From Streptomyces griseoincarnatus (GTDB lineage: Bacteria; Actinomycetota; Actinomycetes; Streptomycetales; Streptomycetaceae): a stretch of 64,000 bases of DNA. The stretch spans positions 1 to 64,000 of the forward strand of contig BMTH01000005.1 of NCBI GenBank assembly GCA_014649575.1, written 5' to 3'. The notes under the pieces were generated by a model. That model was not told the origin of the DNA, ran no database searches, and saw only the letters and a list, made by a program, of their open reading frames with translations. Positions 40,434 to 49,703 of this stretch are shown one piece after another. Positions within the stretch are counted from its first letter, which is position 1. Each line of letters begins with the position of its first letter. The position numbers were made by a program, and so were the translations under genes.

Positions 40434-41705
40434 ATGGCACTGCAGATCAACGCCACCAACCCGGAGCACCCCGCGCTCCTGTTGGAACTGCCGTGGCACC
40501 TGCCGCTGGAGGAGTGGCCCGACAAGTACCTGGTGCCGCTGCCCCGCGGGATCTCCCGGCACGTCGTGCGCTACGCCCGCGCCGGCGACGAGGTGGTCGC
40601 GGTGAAGGAGCTCGCCCGGCGTCCCGCGCTGCGCGAGTACGAACTGCTGCGCGACCTGGACCGGATCGGCATCCCCGCGGTGGACCCGCTCGCCGTGGTC
40701 ACCGGCCGCACCGACCCGGACGGGGAGCCGCTGGAGTGCGTGCTGATCACCCGGCACCTCGGCGGTTCCATGCCGTACCGGTCGATGTTCGAGACGACGA
40801 TGCGGCCGGCCACCATGCACCGGCTGATGGACGCGCTCGCCGTGCTGCTGGTGCGGCTGCACCTGGCCGGTTTCGCCTGGGGCGACTGCTCGCTGTCCAA
40901 CACGCTGTTCCGGCGCGACGCGGGCGCCTTCGCCGCCTATCTGGTGGACGCCGAGACCGGCGACCTGCACCCCGAACTGACGCGCGGCCAGCGGGAGTAC
41001 GACCTGGACCTGGCGCGGGTCAACATCAGCGGCGAGCTGCTCGACCTTGAGGCGTCCGGCGCGCTGCACCCCTCCGTCGACCCGATCGACTTCGGCACCG
41101 AGATCTGCGCCCGCTACCAGGAGCTGTGGAAGGAGCTGACCCGCACCTCGGTGTACCCGGCCGGCAAGCACCACTACATCGAGCGCCGCATCCGCCGCCT
41201 GAACGAACTCGGCTTCGACGTGGCCGAGATGCAGATCGAGCACGCCTCCAACGGCGACTCGGTGACCTTCGTGCCGAAAGTCGTGGACGCCGGGCACCAC
41301 CAGCGTCAGCTGCTGCGGCTCACCGGTCTGGACACCGAGGAGAACCAGGCCAGGCGGCTGCTGAACGACCTGGAGAGCTGGATGGCAACCCAGGACGACT
41401 ACGCCCCGGACGACCCTTCCCCAAGCTCTCGGCTTCGCTCGAGCACGGGGGACCCCCATGGCGCCCGTCCCGAGGTGCTCGCGCACCGCTGGGTCCGCGA
41501 GGTGTTCCGGCCCACCGTGCGATCCGTGCCCCCCGAGCTGCGCGGGCAGATGGACCCCGCGCAGATCTACCACGAGTTGCTGGAGCACCGCTGGTACCTG
41601 TCCGAGCGGGCCCAGCACGACATCGGTCTGGAGACCGCCGTCGTGGACTACATCCAGCGGGTGCTGCCGAAGCGGCGGGAGCCGCTGCGGCCCGCGGAGG
41701 AGTAG
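40434..41705 (+). CDS. DUF4032 kinase-fold protein with an in-frame repeat
   Basis: This gene encodes 423 aa. The N-terminal part resembles a lipopolysaccharide-kinase/protein-kinase fold (VVAVKELARRPALREYELL; FAWGDCSLSNTLF; LVDAETGDLH), and the remainder is DUF4032 (LAHRWVREVFRPTVRS). The function is unknown. Residues about 328-343 (SPSSRLRSSTGDPHG) are encoded by a repeat element also seen outside genes at 62633, a recent in-frame insertion. Otherwise the gene is intact. Confidence 0.88.
   Translation: MALQINATNPEHPALLLELPWHLPLEEWPDKYLVPLPRGISRHVVRYARAGDEVVAVKELARRPALREYELLRDLDRIGIPAVDPLAVVTGRTDPDGEPLECVLITRHLGGSMPYRSMFETTMRPATMHRLMDALAVLLVRLHLAGFAWGDCSLSNTLFRRDAGAFAAYLVDAETGDLHPELTRGQREYDLDLARVNISGELLDLEASGALHPSVDPIDFGTEICARYQELWKELTRTSVYPAGKHHYIERRIRRLNELGFDVAEMQIEHASNGDSVTFVPKVVDAGHHQRQLLRLTGLDTEENQARRLLNDLESWMATQDDYAPDDPSPSSRLRSSTGDPHGARPEVLAHRWVREVFRPTVRSVPPELRGQMDPAQIYHELLEHRWYLSERAQHDIGLETAVVDYIQRVLPKRREPLRPAEE
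41417..41460 (+). repeat. Hairpin repeat inserted within the DUF4032 gene
   Basis: The core CTCTCGGCTTCGCTCGAGC sits between C-rich and G-rich flanks. It matches 62633-62672 (CTCTCGGCTCCGCTCGAGC core). It keeps the reading frame open. Confidence 0.6.
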
Positions 41706-41721
41706 CCGGGCCCGCCCCGGG

Positions 41722-42594
41722 TCAGGCGGGCGGCACGACGGCCACCGGGCAGTCCGCGTGGTGCAGCACGCCGCCCGCGACGGAGCCGATGCGGGCGCCC
41801 ACGGCGGAGCGGCGGGCGCGGCGGCCGACGACCATCAGCTGGGCCGTGCCCGACACCGACAGCAGCACCTGCCCGGCGCTGCCCATCTCCACGTGCTCCA
41901 CGACGTGCACGTCCGGGTAGCGCTCCCGCCACGGCGCGAGCGCGGCCGCCAGGTTCTTCCGCTCGAACGGCTCGAGACCGCCGGCGTCGTCGAGGAGCTG
42001 GAGGGAGGCGGGACTGTAGGCGAACACCGGCGGCAGCGTCCAGGCGCGCACGGCCCGCACGGTCGCGCCGCGGCGGGCGGCGGTCTCGAAGGCGAAGCCG
42101 AGCGCGGCGGCGCTGTCCTCCGGGTCGCCCTCCTGGCCGACCACGATCTCGTGCCCGGCCACCTCGCCCGAGGCCTTGTCGCCGGCCCGGACGAACACCA
42201 CCGGGCACGCGGCGTCCACGATCACCTGCTGGCCGACGGAGCCCACCAGGAAGCCCACGAGCCGCCCGTGCCCGCGCGAGCCCAGCACCAGCATCCCGGC
42301 GTCCGCCGCGGCGGCCGTCAGTGTCTCCACGGCGTCGCCCTCCAGTACGTCCGTGATGACGTCCAGGCCGCCGTGGTGTTCACGGACGGCGCGCACCGCC
42401 TCCTCGGCGGCGTCCCGCACCCACTGTTCCTGGGCCGCCCTGTCCCCGGTCTCCAGCGCGTCGTGCGCCTCGAACCGCCAGGCGTGCACCACCCTGAGCG
42501 GAAGGTCCCGGCGGACCGCCTCCCTGGCCGCCCAGGCCAGCGCCGCGAGGCTCTCCTCGGTGCCGTCGATCCCTGCCGTGATCGGGCGCGTCAT
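41722..42594 (-). CDS. Tandem universal stress protein (UspA family)
   Basis: This gene encodes 290 aa made of two Usp domains (about 1-140 and 150-290). The ATP-binding motif is clear in the first (VLGSRGHGRLVGFLVGSVGQ); the second reads VVGRRARRSAVGARIGSVAG, also with the GxxG...G(S) pattern. Such proteins accumulate under stress and bind nucleotides. ATG 42594 has GGGAGGAA upstream. It is divergent from the receiver-flavoprotein operon, 233 bp apart. Confidence 0.92.
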   Translation of the reverse strand: MTRPITAGIDGTEESLAALAWAAREAVRRDLPLRVVHAWRFEAHDALETGDRAAQEQWVRDAAEEAVRAVREHHGGLDVITDVLEGDAVETLTAAAADAGMLVLGSRGHGRLVGFLVGSVGQQVIVDAACPVVFVRAGDKASGEVAGHEIVVGQEGDPEDSAAALGFAFETAARRGATVRAVRAWTLPPVFAYSPASLQLLDDAGGLEPFERKNLAAALAPWRERYPDVHVVEHVEMGSAGQVLLSVSGTAQLMVVGRRARRSAVGARIGSVAGGVLHHADCPVAVVPPA

Positions 42595-42827
42595 GCGGTT
42601 CCTCCCGGAGTCGTGATTCCTGCGCGGACAGTCTTCCCTACCGCGGCGCGGCCCCGCACCGCGGTCACCTCGTACGACGCCCCGCCGCCCCCGCCTTCCC
42701 GCGCCGGCCCCGCGCACGCCCGCGCGCCCGGCGGCGACCGCACATACGATGGGCTCGGGCCGGTGCGGAGGCCGCGACGGGATCTCGGCCCGCCGCGCCG
42801 GGGATCGAACCACGCTGTGGGGGACGC

Positions 42828-44504
42828 ATGGCACAGCCCGCCGACGCCGCCCGGACCGTCATCATGACCGTGGACGACGACCCGGGTGTCTCCCGCGCCG
42901 TGGCCCGGGACCTCAGGCGTCGCTACGGGGCCTCGTACCGGATCGTGCGCGCCGAGTCCGGCGAGTCCGCCCTGGAGGCGTTGCGCGAACTGAAGCTGCG
43001 CGGCGACCTGGTGGCGGTGATCCTCGCCGACTACCGGATGCCTCGGATGAACGGCATCGAGTTCCTGGAGCGCGCCATGGACGTGCATCCGTGGGCCCGC
43101 CGGGTGCTGCTCACCGCGTACGCGGACACCGGCGCCGCCATCGACGCGATCAACGTCGTCGACCTCGACCACTACCTCCTCAAGCCGTGGGACCCGCCGG
43201 AGGAGAAGCTGTACCCGGTGGTGGACGACCTGCTGGAGGCGTGGAGGCACAGCGACCACCGGCCGGTGCCCAGCACCAAGGTGGTCGGGCACCGCTGGTC
43301 GGCGCGCTCCTCCGACGTGCGGGAGTTCCTCGCCCGCAACCAGGTGCCCTACCGCTGGTACTCGTGCGACGAGCCCGAGGGGCGGCGGCTGCTGGCGGCG
43401 GCGGACGAGGACGGGATGCGGCTGCCGCTGGTGGTCACCCCGGACGGGACGCCGCTGGTGGACCCGGACCCCGCCGACCTCGCAGCACACGTGGGTCTCG
43501 CCACCACACCGGCGGCCGACTTCTACGACCTGGTGGTGATCGGCGGCGGCCCGGCGGGGCTCGGCGCGGCCGTGTACGGGGCGTCGGAGGGCCTGCGCAC
43601 GGTGCTGGTGGAGCGGTCGGCGACCGGCGGGCAGGCGGGGCAGAGCTCGCGGATCGAGAACTACCTGGGCTTCCCCGACGGGGTGTCGGGGGCACAGCTC
43701 ACCGAGCGGGCGCGGCGGCAGGCCACCCGGTTCGGCGCGGAGATCCTCACCGCCCGGGAGGTGACCGGCCTGGACGTGGGCGGCGCGGCCCGGGTGGTGC
43801 GGTTCTCCGACGGTTCCCAGGTCGCCGCGCACAGCGTGATCCTGGCGACCGGGGTGTCCTACCGGCGGCTCGCGGCGCCGGGCTGCGACGAACTGGGCGG
43901 CTGCGGCGTCTACTACGGCTCCTCGCTGACGGAGGCGCCCGCCTGCCAGGGCCAGGACGTGTACATCGTGGGCGGCGCCAACTCGGCCGGGCAGGCGGCG
44001 ATGTACCTGTCCCGGTTCGCCAAGCAGGTGACGCTGCTGGTGCGCGGCCCGGACCTGTCCGCGTCGATGTCGTACTACCTGATCGAGCAGATCGGCCGGG
44101 TGCCGAACATCGCGGTGCGGTGCGGCACGGTCGTCGAGGAGGCGCACGGCGACGGCCATCTGGAGCGGCTGACGCTGCGCGGGACGGACAGCGGGCGGAC
44201 CGACGTGGTGGACGCGCAGTGGCTGTTCGTGTTCATCGGGGCCGCCCCGCTCACCGACTGGCTGGACGGCACCGTGCTGCGCGACGGGCGCGGCTTCATC
44301 CTGGCCGGGCCCGACCTGACCGCCGACGGGCGCCCGCCGGCCGGCTGGGAGCTGGACCGGCCGCCGTACCACCTGGAGACCAACGTGCCCGGCGTGTTCG
44401 TCGCGGGCGACGCGCGCGCGGAGTCGGCCAAGCGGGTCGCCTCCGCCGTCGGAGAGGGAGCCATGGCCGTGATGCTCGTCCACCGTTACCTGGAGCAGTC
44501 GTGA
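42828..44504 (+). CDS. Response-regulator/thioredoxin-reductase-like fusion without the CxxC centre
   Basis: This gene encodes 558 aa. The N-terminal receiver (1-140) has D68 in VILADYRMPRMNG, T in LLTAY and the K in YLLKPWD. A thioredoxin-like linker (about 150-220) follows, then a thioredoxin-reductase-type FAD/NAD(P)H module (VIGGGPAGLGAAVYG; VIGGANSAGQA-like YIVGGANSAGQA; VFVAGDARA). The redox CxxC of thioredoxin reductase is missing: the stretch reads GCGVYYGSSLTEAPAC. A phosphorylated receiver may therefore control a flavin redox module. GTG of the next gene overlaps the stop. Confidence 0.92.
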   Translation: MAQPADAARTVIMTVDDDPGVSRAVARDLRRRYGASYRIVRAESGESALEALRELKLRGDLVAVILADYRMPRMNGIEFLERAMDVHPWARRVLLTAYADTGAAIDAINVVDLDHYLLKPWDPPEEKLYPVVDDLLEAWRHSDHRPVPSTKVVGHRWSARSSDVREFLARNQVPYRWYSCDEPEGRRLLAAADEDGMRLPLVVTPDGTPLVDPDPADLAAHVGLATTPAADFYDLVVIGGGPAGLGAAVYGASEGLRTVLVERSATGGQAGQSSRIENYLGFPDGVSGAQLTERARRQATRFGAEILTAREVTGLDVGGAARVVRFSDGSQVAAHSVILATGVSYRRLAAPGCDELGGCGVYYGSSLTEAPACQGQDVYIVGGANSAGQAAMYLSRFAKQVTLLVRGPDLSASMSYYLIEQIGRVPNIAVRCGTVVEEAHGDGHLERLTLRGTDSGRTDVVDAQWLFVFIGAAPLTDWLDGTVLRDGRGFILAGPDLTADGRPPAGWELDRPPYHLETNVPGVFVAGDARAESAKRVASAVGEGAMAVMLVHRYLEQS

Positions 44505-45964
44505 GCGCGCAGCCGATGGAGTGCCTGCCGGAGGAGATCGGCTCCCTGTTCCTGTTCGAGAAGCTCACGCCCGGGCAGCTCGGACGGCTGTGCGAGGCAG
44601 GCCGGGTGGAGCGGTACGCGCCCGGCACCGTCTACGCCGAGGGCGACCCGGCCACCTGCTTCTACGTGATGGTGGAGGGCACGGTCGTGCTGTCCCGGCG
44701 GGTGGGCGGGGACGACGTGGAGGTCACCCGCACCTCGCAGCGCGGGGTGTACGCGGGGGCGATGCAGGCCTACCTCGGCGACCGGGTGCCGCAGGTGTAC
44801 AACAACTCGCTGCGGGTGACGGAGCCGACGCGGTTCTTCGTGCTGCCCGCGGACACGTTCGCGGACATCATGCAGGACTGGTTCCCGATGGCGGTGCATC
44901 TGCTGGAGGGGCTGTTCTTCGGGGTGAAGAGCACCCAGCGGGCGGTCGGCCAGCGGGAGCGGCTGCTGGCCCTCGGGTCGCTGTCCGCGGGGCTCACCCA
45001 CGAACTCAACAACCCGGCCGCGGCGGCCGTGCGGGCGACGGCCTCGCTGCGCGAGCGGGTGGGGAAGATGCGCCGCAAGCTGCGCGTGATCTCCGAGGGT
45101 GCCTACGACCGGGAGACACTGGCGGGGCTGATCGAGATCCAGGAGCGCACGGCCGAGCGGGTCGCCAAGGCGCCGGTGCTCAGCCCGCTGGAGGCGTCCG
45201 ACCGGGAGGACCTCCTCTCCGACTGGCTGGACGACCACGGCGTGACCGAGGGATGGCGGATCGCCCCCACGTTCGTGCAGGCGGGACTGGACGAGGACTG
45301 GCTGGAGCAGGTGGCCGCGGCCGTGGACGAGGAGACGCTGGCGAGCGCGGTCGGCTGGCTCAACTACACCGTGGAGACCGAGCTGCTCATGGACGAGATC
45401 CAGGACAGCGCGGCCCGCATCTCCCACCTGGTCGACGCCGCCAAGCAGTACTCACAGCTCGACCGCGCGCCCTTCCAGGTCGCCGACGTGCACGAACTCC
45501 TGGACAGCACCCTGCTGATGCTGTCCGGGAAGCTGGGCAAGGGCATCCGGGTGGTCAAGGAGTACGACCGCACCCTGCCCCGCGTCCCGGCGTACCCGGC
45601 GGAGCTGAACCAGGTGTGGACCAACCTCGTGGACAACGCGGTCGCGGCGATGCGCGAGACGGACGGGGAGGGCACGCTGACCGTGCGCACGGCGCGGGAG
45701 GACGACCGGCTGCTGGTGGAGTTCGGCGACACCGGACCCGGCATCCCGGCCGAGATCCGCGACCGGGTGTTCGACCCGTTCTTCACCACCAAGCCCGTGG
45801 GCGAGGGCACCGGGCTGGGCCTGGACATCTCCTGGCGGATCGTGGTCAACAAGCACCACGGCAGTCTCCGGTTCGAGTCCGAGCCGGGCGACACCCGCTT
45901 CCAGGTGCTCCTGCCGCTCACCGCCCCCGCCTCCGACGACGCCCCACAGAAGGAGTCCGTATGA
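44501..45964 (+). CDS. CNBD-containing sensor histidine kinase
   Basis: This gene encodes 487 aa. The N-terminal cyclic-nucleotide-binding-like domain (about 15-145) is followed by a kinase core with phospho-acceptor H167 in LTHELNNP, then an insert and HATPase_c (NLVDNAVAAM; GDTGPGIP; GTGLGLDIS). There is no membrane helix, so it is cytoplasmic. GTG 44501 overlaps the preceding stop (GTGA) and its own stop overlaps the zinc-finger gene (ATGA). The receiver of the upstream gene is its natural partner. Confidence 0.92.
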   Translation: MSAQPMECLPEEIGSLFLFEKLTPGQLGRLCEAGRVERYAPGTVYAEGDPATCFYVMVEGTVVLSRRVGGDDVEVTRTSQRGVYAGAMQAYLGDRVPQVYNNSLRVTEPTRFFVLPADTFADIMQDWFPMAVHLLEGLFFGVKSTQRAVGQRERLLALGSLSAGLTHELNNPAAAAVRATASLRERVGKMRRKLRVISEGAYDRETLAGLIEIQERTAERVAKAPVLSPLEASDREDLLSDWLDDHGVTEGWRIAPTFVQAGLDEDWLEQVAAAVDEETLASAVGWLNYTVETELLMDEIQDSAARISHLVDAAKQYSQLDRAPFQVADVHELLDSTLLMLSGKLGKGIRVVKEYDRTLPRVPAYPAELNQVWTNLVDNAVAAMRETDGEGTLTVRTAREDDRLLVEFGDTGPGIPAEIRDRVFDPFFTTKPVGEGTGLGLDISWRIVVNKHHGSLRFESEPGDTRFQVLLPLTAPASDDAPQKESV

Positions 45965-46314
45965 CCACCGAACACGCCATCGACCCCAGCGTGCCGCCCT
46001 CGGGCGCGGGCTGCGCCGACTGCGACGCCTCGGGCGGCTGGTGGTTCCATCTCCGGCGGTGCGCGCAGTGCGGCCACGTCGGCTGCTGCGACAGCTCACC
46101 GGGACAGCACGCCACCGCCCACTTCCGGGCCACCGGGCACCCGGTGGTGAGCAGTTACGAACCGGGCGAGGACTGGTTCTGGAACTACGCCACCAACGAG
46201 CTGTACGAGTCGGGGCCGTCGCTGGCGCCGCCGGTGAGCCACCCGGCCGGGCAGCCCGCCCCCGGACCCGCGGACCGGGTGCCCGCCGACTGGACGCGGG
46301 CCCTGCACCGCTGA
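45961..46314 (+). CDS. UBP-type zinc finger protein
   Basis: This gene encodes 117 aa. The UBP-like zinc finger is seen in CADCDASGGWWFHLRRCAQCGHVGCCDSS with following H residues (GQHATAHFRATGHP). In eukaryotes this domain binds free ubiquitin C-termini; bacteria lack ubiquitin, so the ligand is unknown. It is translationally coupled to the CNBD kinase and completes a three-gene operon. Confidence 0.9.
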   Translation: MTTEHAIDPSVPPSGAGCADCDASGGWWFHLRRCAQCGHVGCCDSSPGQHATAHFRATGHPVVSSYEPGEDWFWNYATNELYESGPSLAPPVSHPAGQPAPGPADRVPADWTRALHR

Positions 46315-46410
46315 GCCGCCGCGCCCCGCCGGCCCGGGAACCCGCGGGCCCCGCCCGTCGTTGTCCGGACACCCCCACACATGTCGGACGACGGCGAACA
46401 GGGCGGTGCC

Positions 46411-47793
46411 ATGAGCGAGTTGGTCCCCGGAGGCAACATCCCGCTCCCGGGCGGCGCGGTGACGGTCCGGGTGGCGGGACCGTTCGACGTGTCCGCGCTG
46501 ATCACGGACGACGGCCGGAAGGTGTCCGGGGACGCCGACTTCGTCTTCTACAACCAGCCCTCCGCGCCGGGCGCGCGGCTCGCCGGCGACACCCTCGTCG
46601 TCGACCCGGCGGCGCTGCGCGCGGGCGCCACCCGGGTCACGGTCGCCGTCAGCCCCGAGGAGCCCGGCACCACGCTCAGCGCGCTGCCCGCCCCCGTCCT
46701 GGAGGTCACCGGGCCCGGAGGGCGTGCCCTGGCCCGCTTCCGGCCGCCGCGCCCGGACAGGGAGACGGTTCTGCTGCTCGCGGAGGTCTACCGGCGCGGC
46801 GACGGCTGGAAGCTGCGCGCGCTCGGTCAGGGGTACGCGGACGGACTGGCCGGTCTCGCCCGGGACTTCGGCGTCGACGTCGAGGACGACGAGGGAGCGG
46901 TGTCCACCCGTACCGCCCCGGTCGTCACCGGCAGGGCGCCGGTGAGCCCTGCCACGGTGGCCCAGGCCGCCCCGCGGACCCACCCGGCCGCTCCGCCCCG
47001 TCCCGCGGCCCCGCCGTCCGCCGGGGACGACTTCCTGGCCCTGGTCAACTCCGGCGCGCGGCACCGCGGGTTCGCCGCCGGTGTCGCACGACGGGCGGCT
47101 GGCCGAGGCGGCCCGGCAGCACGCGCGGGCGATGGCGCGCGGCGGGCGTCTCGGTGTGGAGGGCCCGGACGGGGTGCCGGTGTACCGGCGCGTGGTGGCC
47201 GCCGGCTACCCCTACCTCACCGTCGGCGAGCACCTGGTGTCCGGGCCGTTGTCCGTGGACCGGTTCGTGGGCCACTGCCTGCGGCACGAGGCGGCCCGCC
47301 GCACGGTGTGCGACCCGGCGTTCACGCACGCCGCCGTCGCCTCCTGCGAGGGCGCCGGGGACACGTACTGGACGGCGCTGTGGGCGCGTCCGCTCACCGC
47401 GGAGGGCCTGGACCGCACGGTGGCGGAGGTCGTCGGGCTGACCAACCGGGAGCGCGCGCGGGCCGGGCTTCCGCCGCTGTCCGGCGACCCGCTGCTGACC
47501 ACGCGGCCGCGCAGGCGCACAGCGCCGACATGGTGGCGCGGGACTTCTACGCGCACACTGCCCCGGACGGGAGCAAGCCCTGGGACCGGGCCGCCGCCGC
47601 GGGTTCCCGGTGCCGCACGGTCGGCGAGAACATCGCGTGCGGGCAGCGGTCCGCCGCCGAGGTGGTGCGCGGCTGGATGAACAGCCCGGGGCACCGGGCG
47701 AACATCCTCAAGCCGGAGTTCACGCACATCGGCGTCGGCTTCGCGGGCGGCGGTCGGGCGGGCACGTACTGGACGCAGGTGTTCGGCGGGTGA
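46411..47793 (+). pseudogene. TerD domain-CAP domain protein, two compensating frameshifts
   Basis: The gene encodes an N-terminal TerD domain (MSELVPGGNIPLPGGAV; ALGQGYADGLAGLARDFGVD), a Pro/Ala linker and two CAP/SCP-like domains. The frame shifts by +1 near 47052 (an extra G in CTCCGGCGCGC) into the frame encoding SHDGRLAEAARQHARAMA, then returns near 47495-47510 to read QAHSADMVARDFYAHTAPDG. The original frame happens to stay open, so a naive call gives about 461-471 aa with an Arg/Gly-rich nonsense middle (about residues 215-370). It may be sequencing error or true inactivation. TerD proteins bind calcium and are linked to stress resistance. Confidence 0.75.
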
Positions 47794-47869
47794 GCGCGCG
47801 GCCGGATCCGTGCCGCGTCGTACGCGCCCGGTTCTGGCCGGGGAGCCGGGGCCGGGCGAGGATGGCCCC

Positions 47870-48547
47870 ATGAAGGGTGACCTGTTTTCCAGTGAGCACA
47901 TGGTGCGGCCGGCCACGACCCCGGGCATGACGGTGGAGAACGCCAAATGCCTGCGCTACACCGTCGACGGCGAGATGCTCGCCCGCCAGGGCGCGATGGT
48001 CGCCTACCGCGGCGACCTCCAGTTCGAGCGCAAGGGTCAGGGCGTGGGCGGCATGCTCAAGCGCGCGGTGACCGGTGAGGGACTGCCGCTGATGACCGTA
48101 CGCGGGCAGGGCGAGGCCTGGTTCGCGCAGGAGGCGCAGAACTGCTTCGTCGTCGAGATCGGCCCCGGCGACGAGTTCACCGTCAACGGCCGCAACGTGC
48201 TGTGCTTCGACGCCACGCTGTCCTACCGCATCTCCACCGTGAAGGGCGCCGGCATCACCGGCGGCGGCCTGTTCAACAGCGTCTTCACCGGGCACGGCAA
48301 GCTGGGCCTGGTCTGCGAGGGCAGCCCGCTGGTGATCCCGGTGACGCCGCAGAGCCCGGTGTACGTGGACACCGACGCGATCGTCGGCTGGACGGCGGGC
48401 CTTTCCACTTCGCTGCACCGCTCCCAGTCGCTGGGCTCGATGCTACGCGGCGGCTCGGGCGAGGCGGTGCAGCTGGTGCTCCAGGGGCAGGGACACGTCG
48501 TGGTGCGGCCGAGCGAGGCGCCGCCGCACAAGGCGCAGCAGCGCTGA
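47870..48547 (+). CDS. AIM24 family protein
   Basis: This gene encodes 225 aa. It is a beta-sandwich protein of the AIM24/TRAP-like family (MVAYRGDLQFERKG; VCEGSPLVIPVTP; VDTDAIVGWTAGL). The function in bacteria is unknown. ATG 47870 has GCGAGGA upstream. AIM24 genes frequently accompany TerD genes, as here. Confidence 0.92.
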   Translation: MKGDLFSSEHMVRPATTPGMTVENAKCLRYTVDGEMLARQGAMVAYRGDLQFERKGQGVGGMLKRAVTGEGLPLMTVRGQGEAWFAQEAQNCFVVEIGPGDEFTVNGRNVLCFDATLSYRISTVKGAGITGGGLFNSVFTGHGKLGLVCEGSPLVIPVTPQSPVYVDTDAIVGWTAGLSTSLHRSQSLGSMLRGGSGEAVQLVLQGQGHVVVRPSEAPPHKAQQR

Positions 48548-48627
48548 ACGTCGTTGACCTCCGGCCGCACGCCGGGTGAGGCTGGGTCCCGGCGCGGATC
48601 ACGCCCCGCGCCGGGAAGGTGACAGTC

Positions 48628-49587
48628 GTGATCGAGATCGCCGACATCGAGACCGCCGCCGAGCGGATCGCCGGACACGTGGTGCGCACCCCGACCGTGC
48701 CGAGCCCCGGCCTTTCGGCACTGCTGGGGGTGCCGGTGACGGCCAAGCTGGAGCTGCTCCAGCACACCGGATCGTTCAAGGTGCGCGGTGCGGCGGCGAA
48801 GCTGCTGGCGCTGAGCGAGGCGGAGCGGGCCGCCGGGGTGGTCGCGGTGAGCGGCGGCAACCACGGCATCGCACTGGCGGTGACGGCCGCCGCGCTCGAT
48901 GTGAAGGCGACCGTGGTGATGCCGCGTTCGGCGCCCGTGCGGGCCGTGGAGATCGCGCGGGCGTCGGGCGCCACGGTGCGGGTCACGGACGACATGGCCG
49001 GGGCGTTCGCCCTCACCGCGGAGCTGCGGCAGGAGGGTCTGACTCTGGTGCACCCCTTCGACGACCCGGTGGTGATCGCCGGTCAGGGCACCGTGGGGCT
49101 GGAGTTCGCCGAGGACGCCGGTGAACTGACCGACGTGCTGGTGAGCATCGGCGGCGGGGGTCTGATCGCCGGGATCGCGGCGGCGTTGCGCGCCCGGCGG
49201 CCCGGGGTGCGCGTGTGGGGCGTGGAGACCGAGGGGGCGCAGGCGATGTCCGAGGCGCTGGCGGCGGGCGGCCCGGTGCCGGTCGCGCTGTCCTCGATCG
49301 TCTCGACGCTCAGCGCGCCTGCCGTGTCGCAGCTGACGTACGACCATGTCGCGGAGCTGGTCACGGAGGTGCTGGTGGTGCCGGACCGGGAGGCGGTGCA
49401 GGGCTCGCTGGACCTGGCGGACCACGCCAAGGTGTGGGCGGAGCCGGCCGCGGGCTGTCTGCTCCCGGCCGCCCGCCGGGTGCTGGAGCGGGTCGGCGAG
49501 GACGCCCGCCTGGGTCTCGTGGTGTGCGGCGGGAACGCCACCACCACCGACATGATGGCGTGGACGGACTACTTCTCCCTGCGCTGA
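48628..49587 (+). CDS. Threonine/serine dehydratase-like PLP enzyme
   Basis: This gene encodes 319 aa, fold-type II PLP. K51 in HTGSFKVRGA is the Schiff-base lysine; SGGNHG binds the substrate carboxylate; SIGGGGLIAG binds the phosphate. It would deaminate threonine or serine to a keto acid; related hydroxy-amino-acid dehydratases cannot be excluded. GTG 48628 has GGAAGG 8 bases upstream; a GTG three codons earlier is possible. There is no regulatory ACT domain, so it is the catabolic type. Confidence 0.9.
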   Translation: MIEIADIETAAERIAGHVVRTPTVPSPGLSALLGVPVTAKLELLQHTGSFKVRGAAAKLLALSEAERAAGVVAVSGGNHGIALAVTAAALDVKATVVMPRSAPVRAVEIARASGATVRVTDDMAGAFALTAELRQEGLTLVHPFDDPVVIAGQGTVGLEFAEDAGELTDVLVSIGGGGLIAGIAAALRARRPGVRVWGVETEGAQAMSEALAAGGPVPVALSSIVSTLSAPAVSQLTYDHVAELVTEVLVVPDREAVQGSLDLADHAKVWAEPAAGCLLPAARRVLERVGEDARLGLVVCGGNATTTDMMAWTDYFSLR

Positions 49588-49703
49588 ACCCGGCGGTCCG
49601 CAGGGCGCGCGCCCGGCCGTTGAACGCTCCGGCCCCTCTCCTCCGTATCAGGGGGGACGGAAGTCAGCGGTTCGACGAGGGATCACCGGACGAGGGATCA
49701 CCA

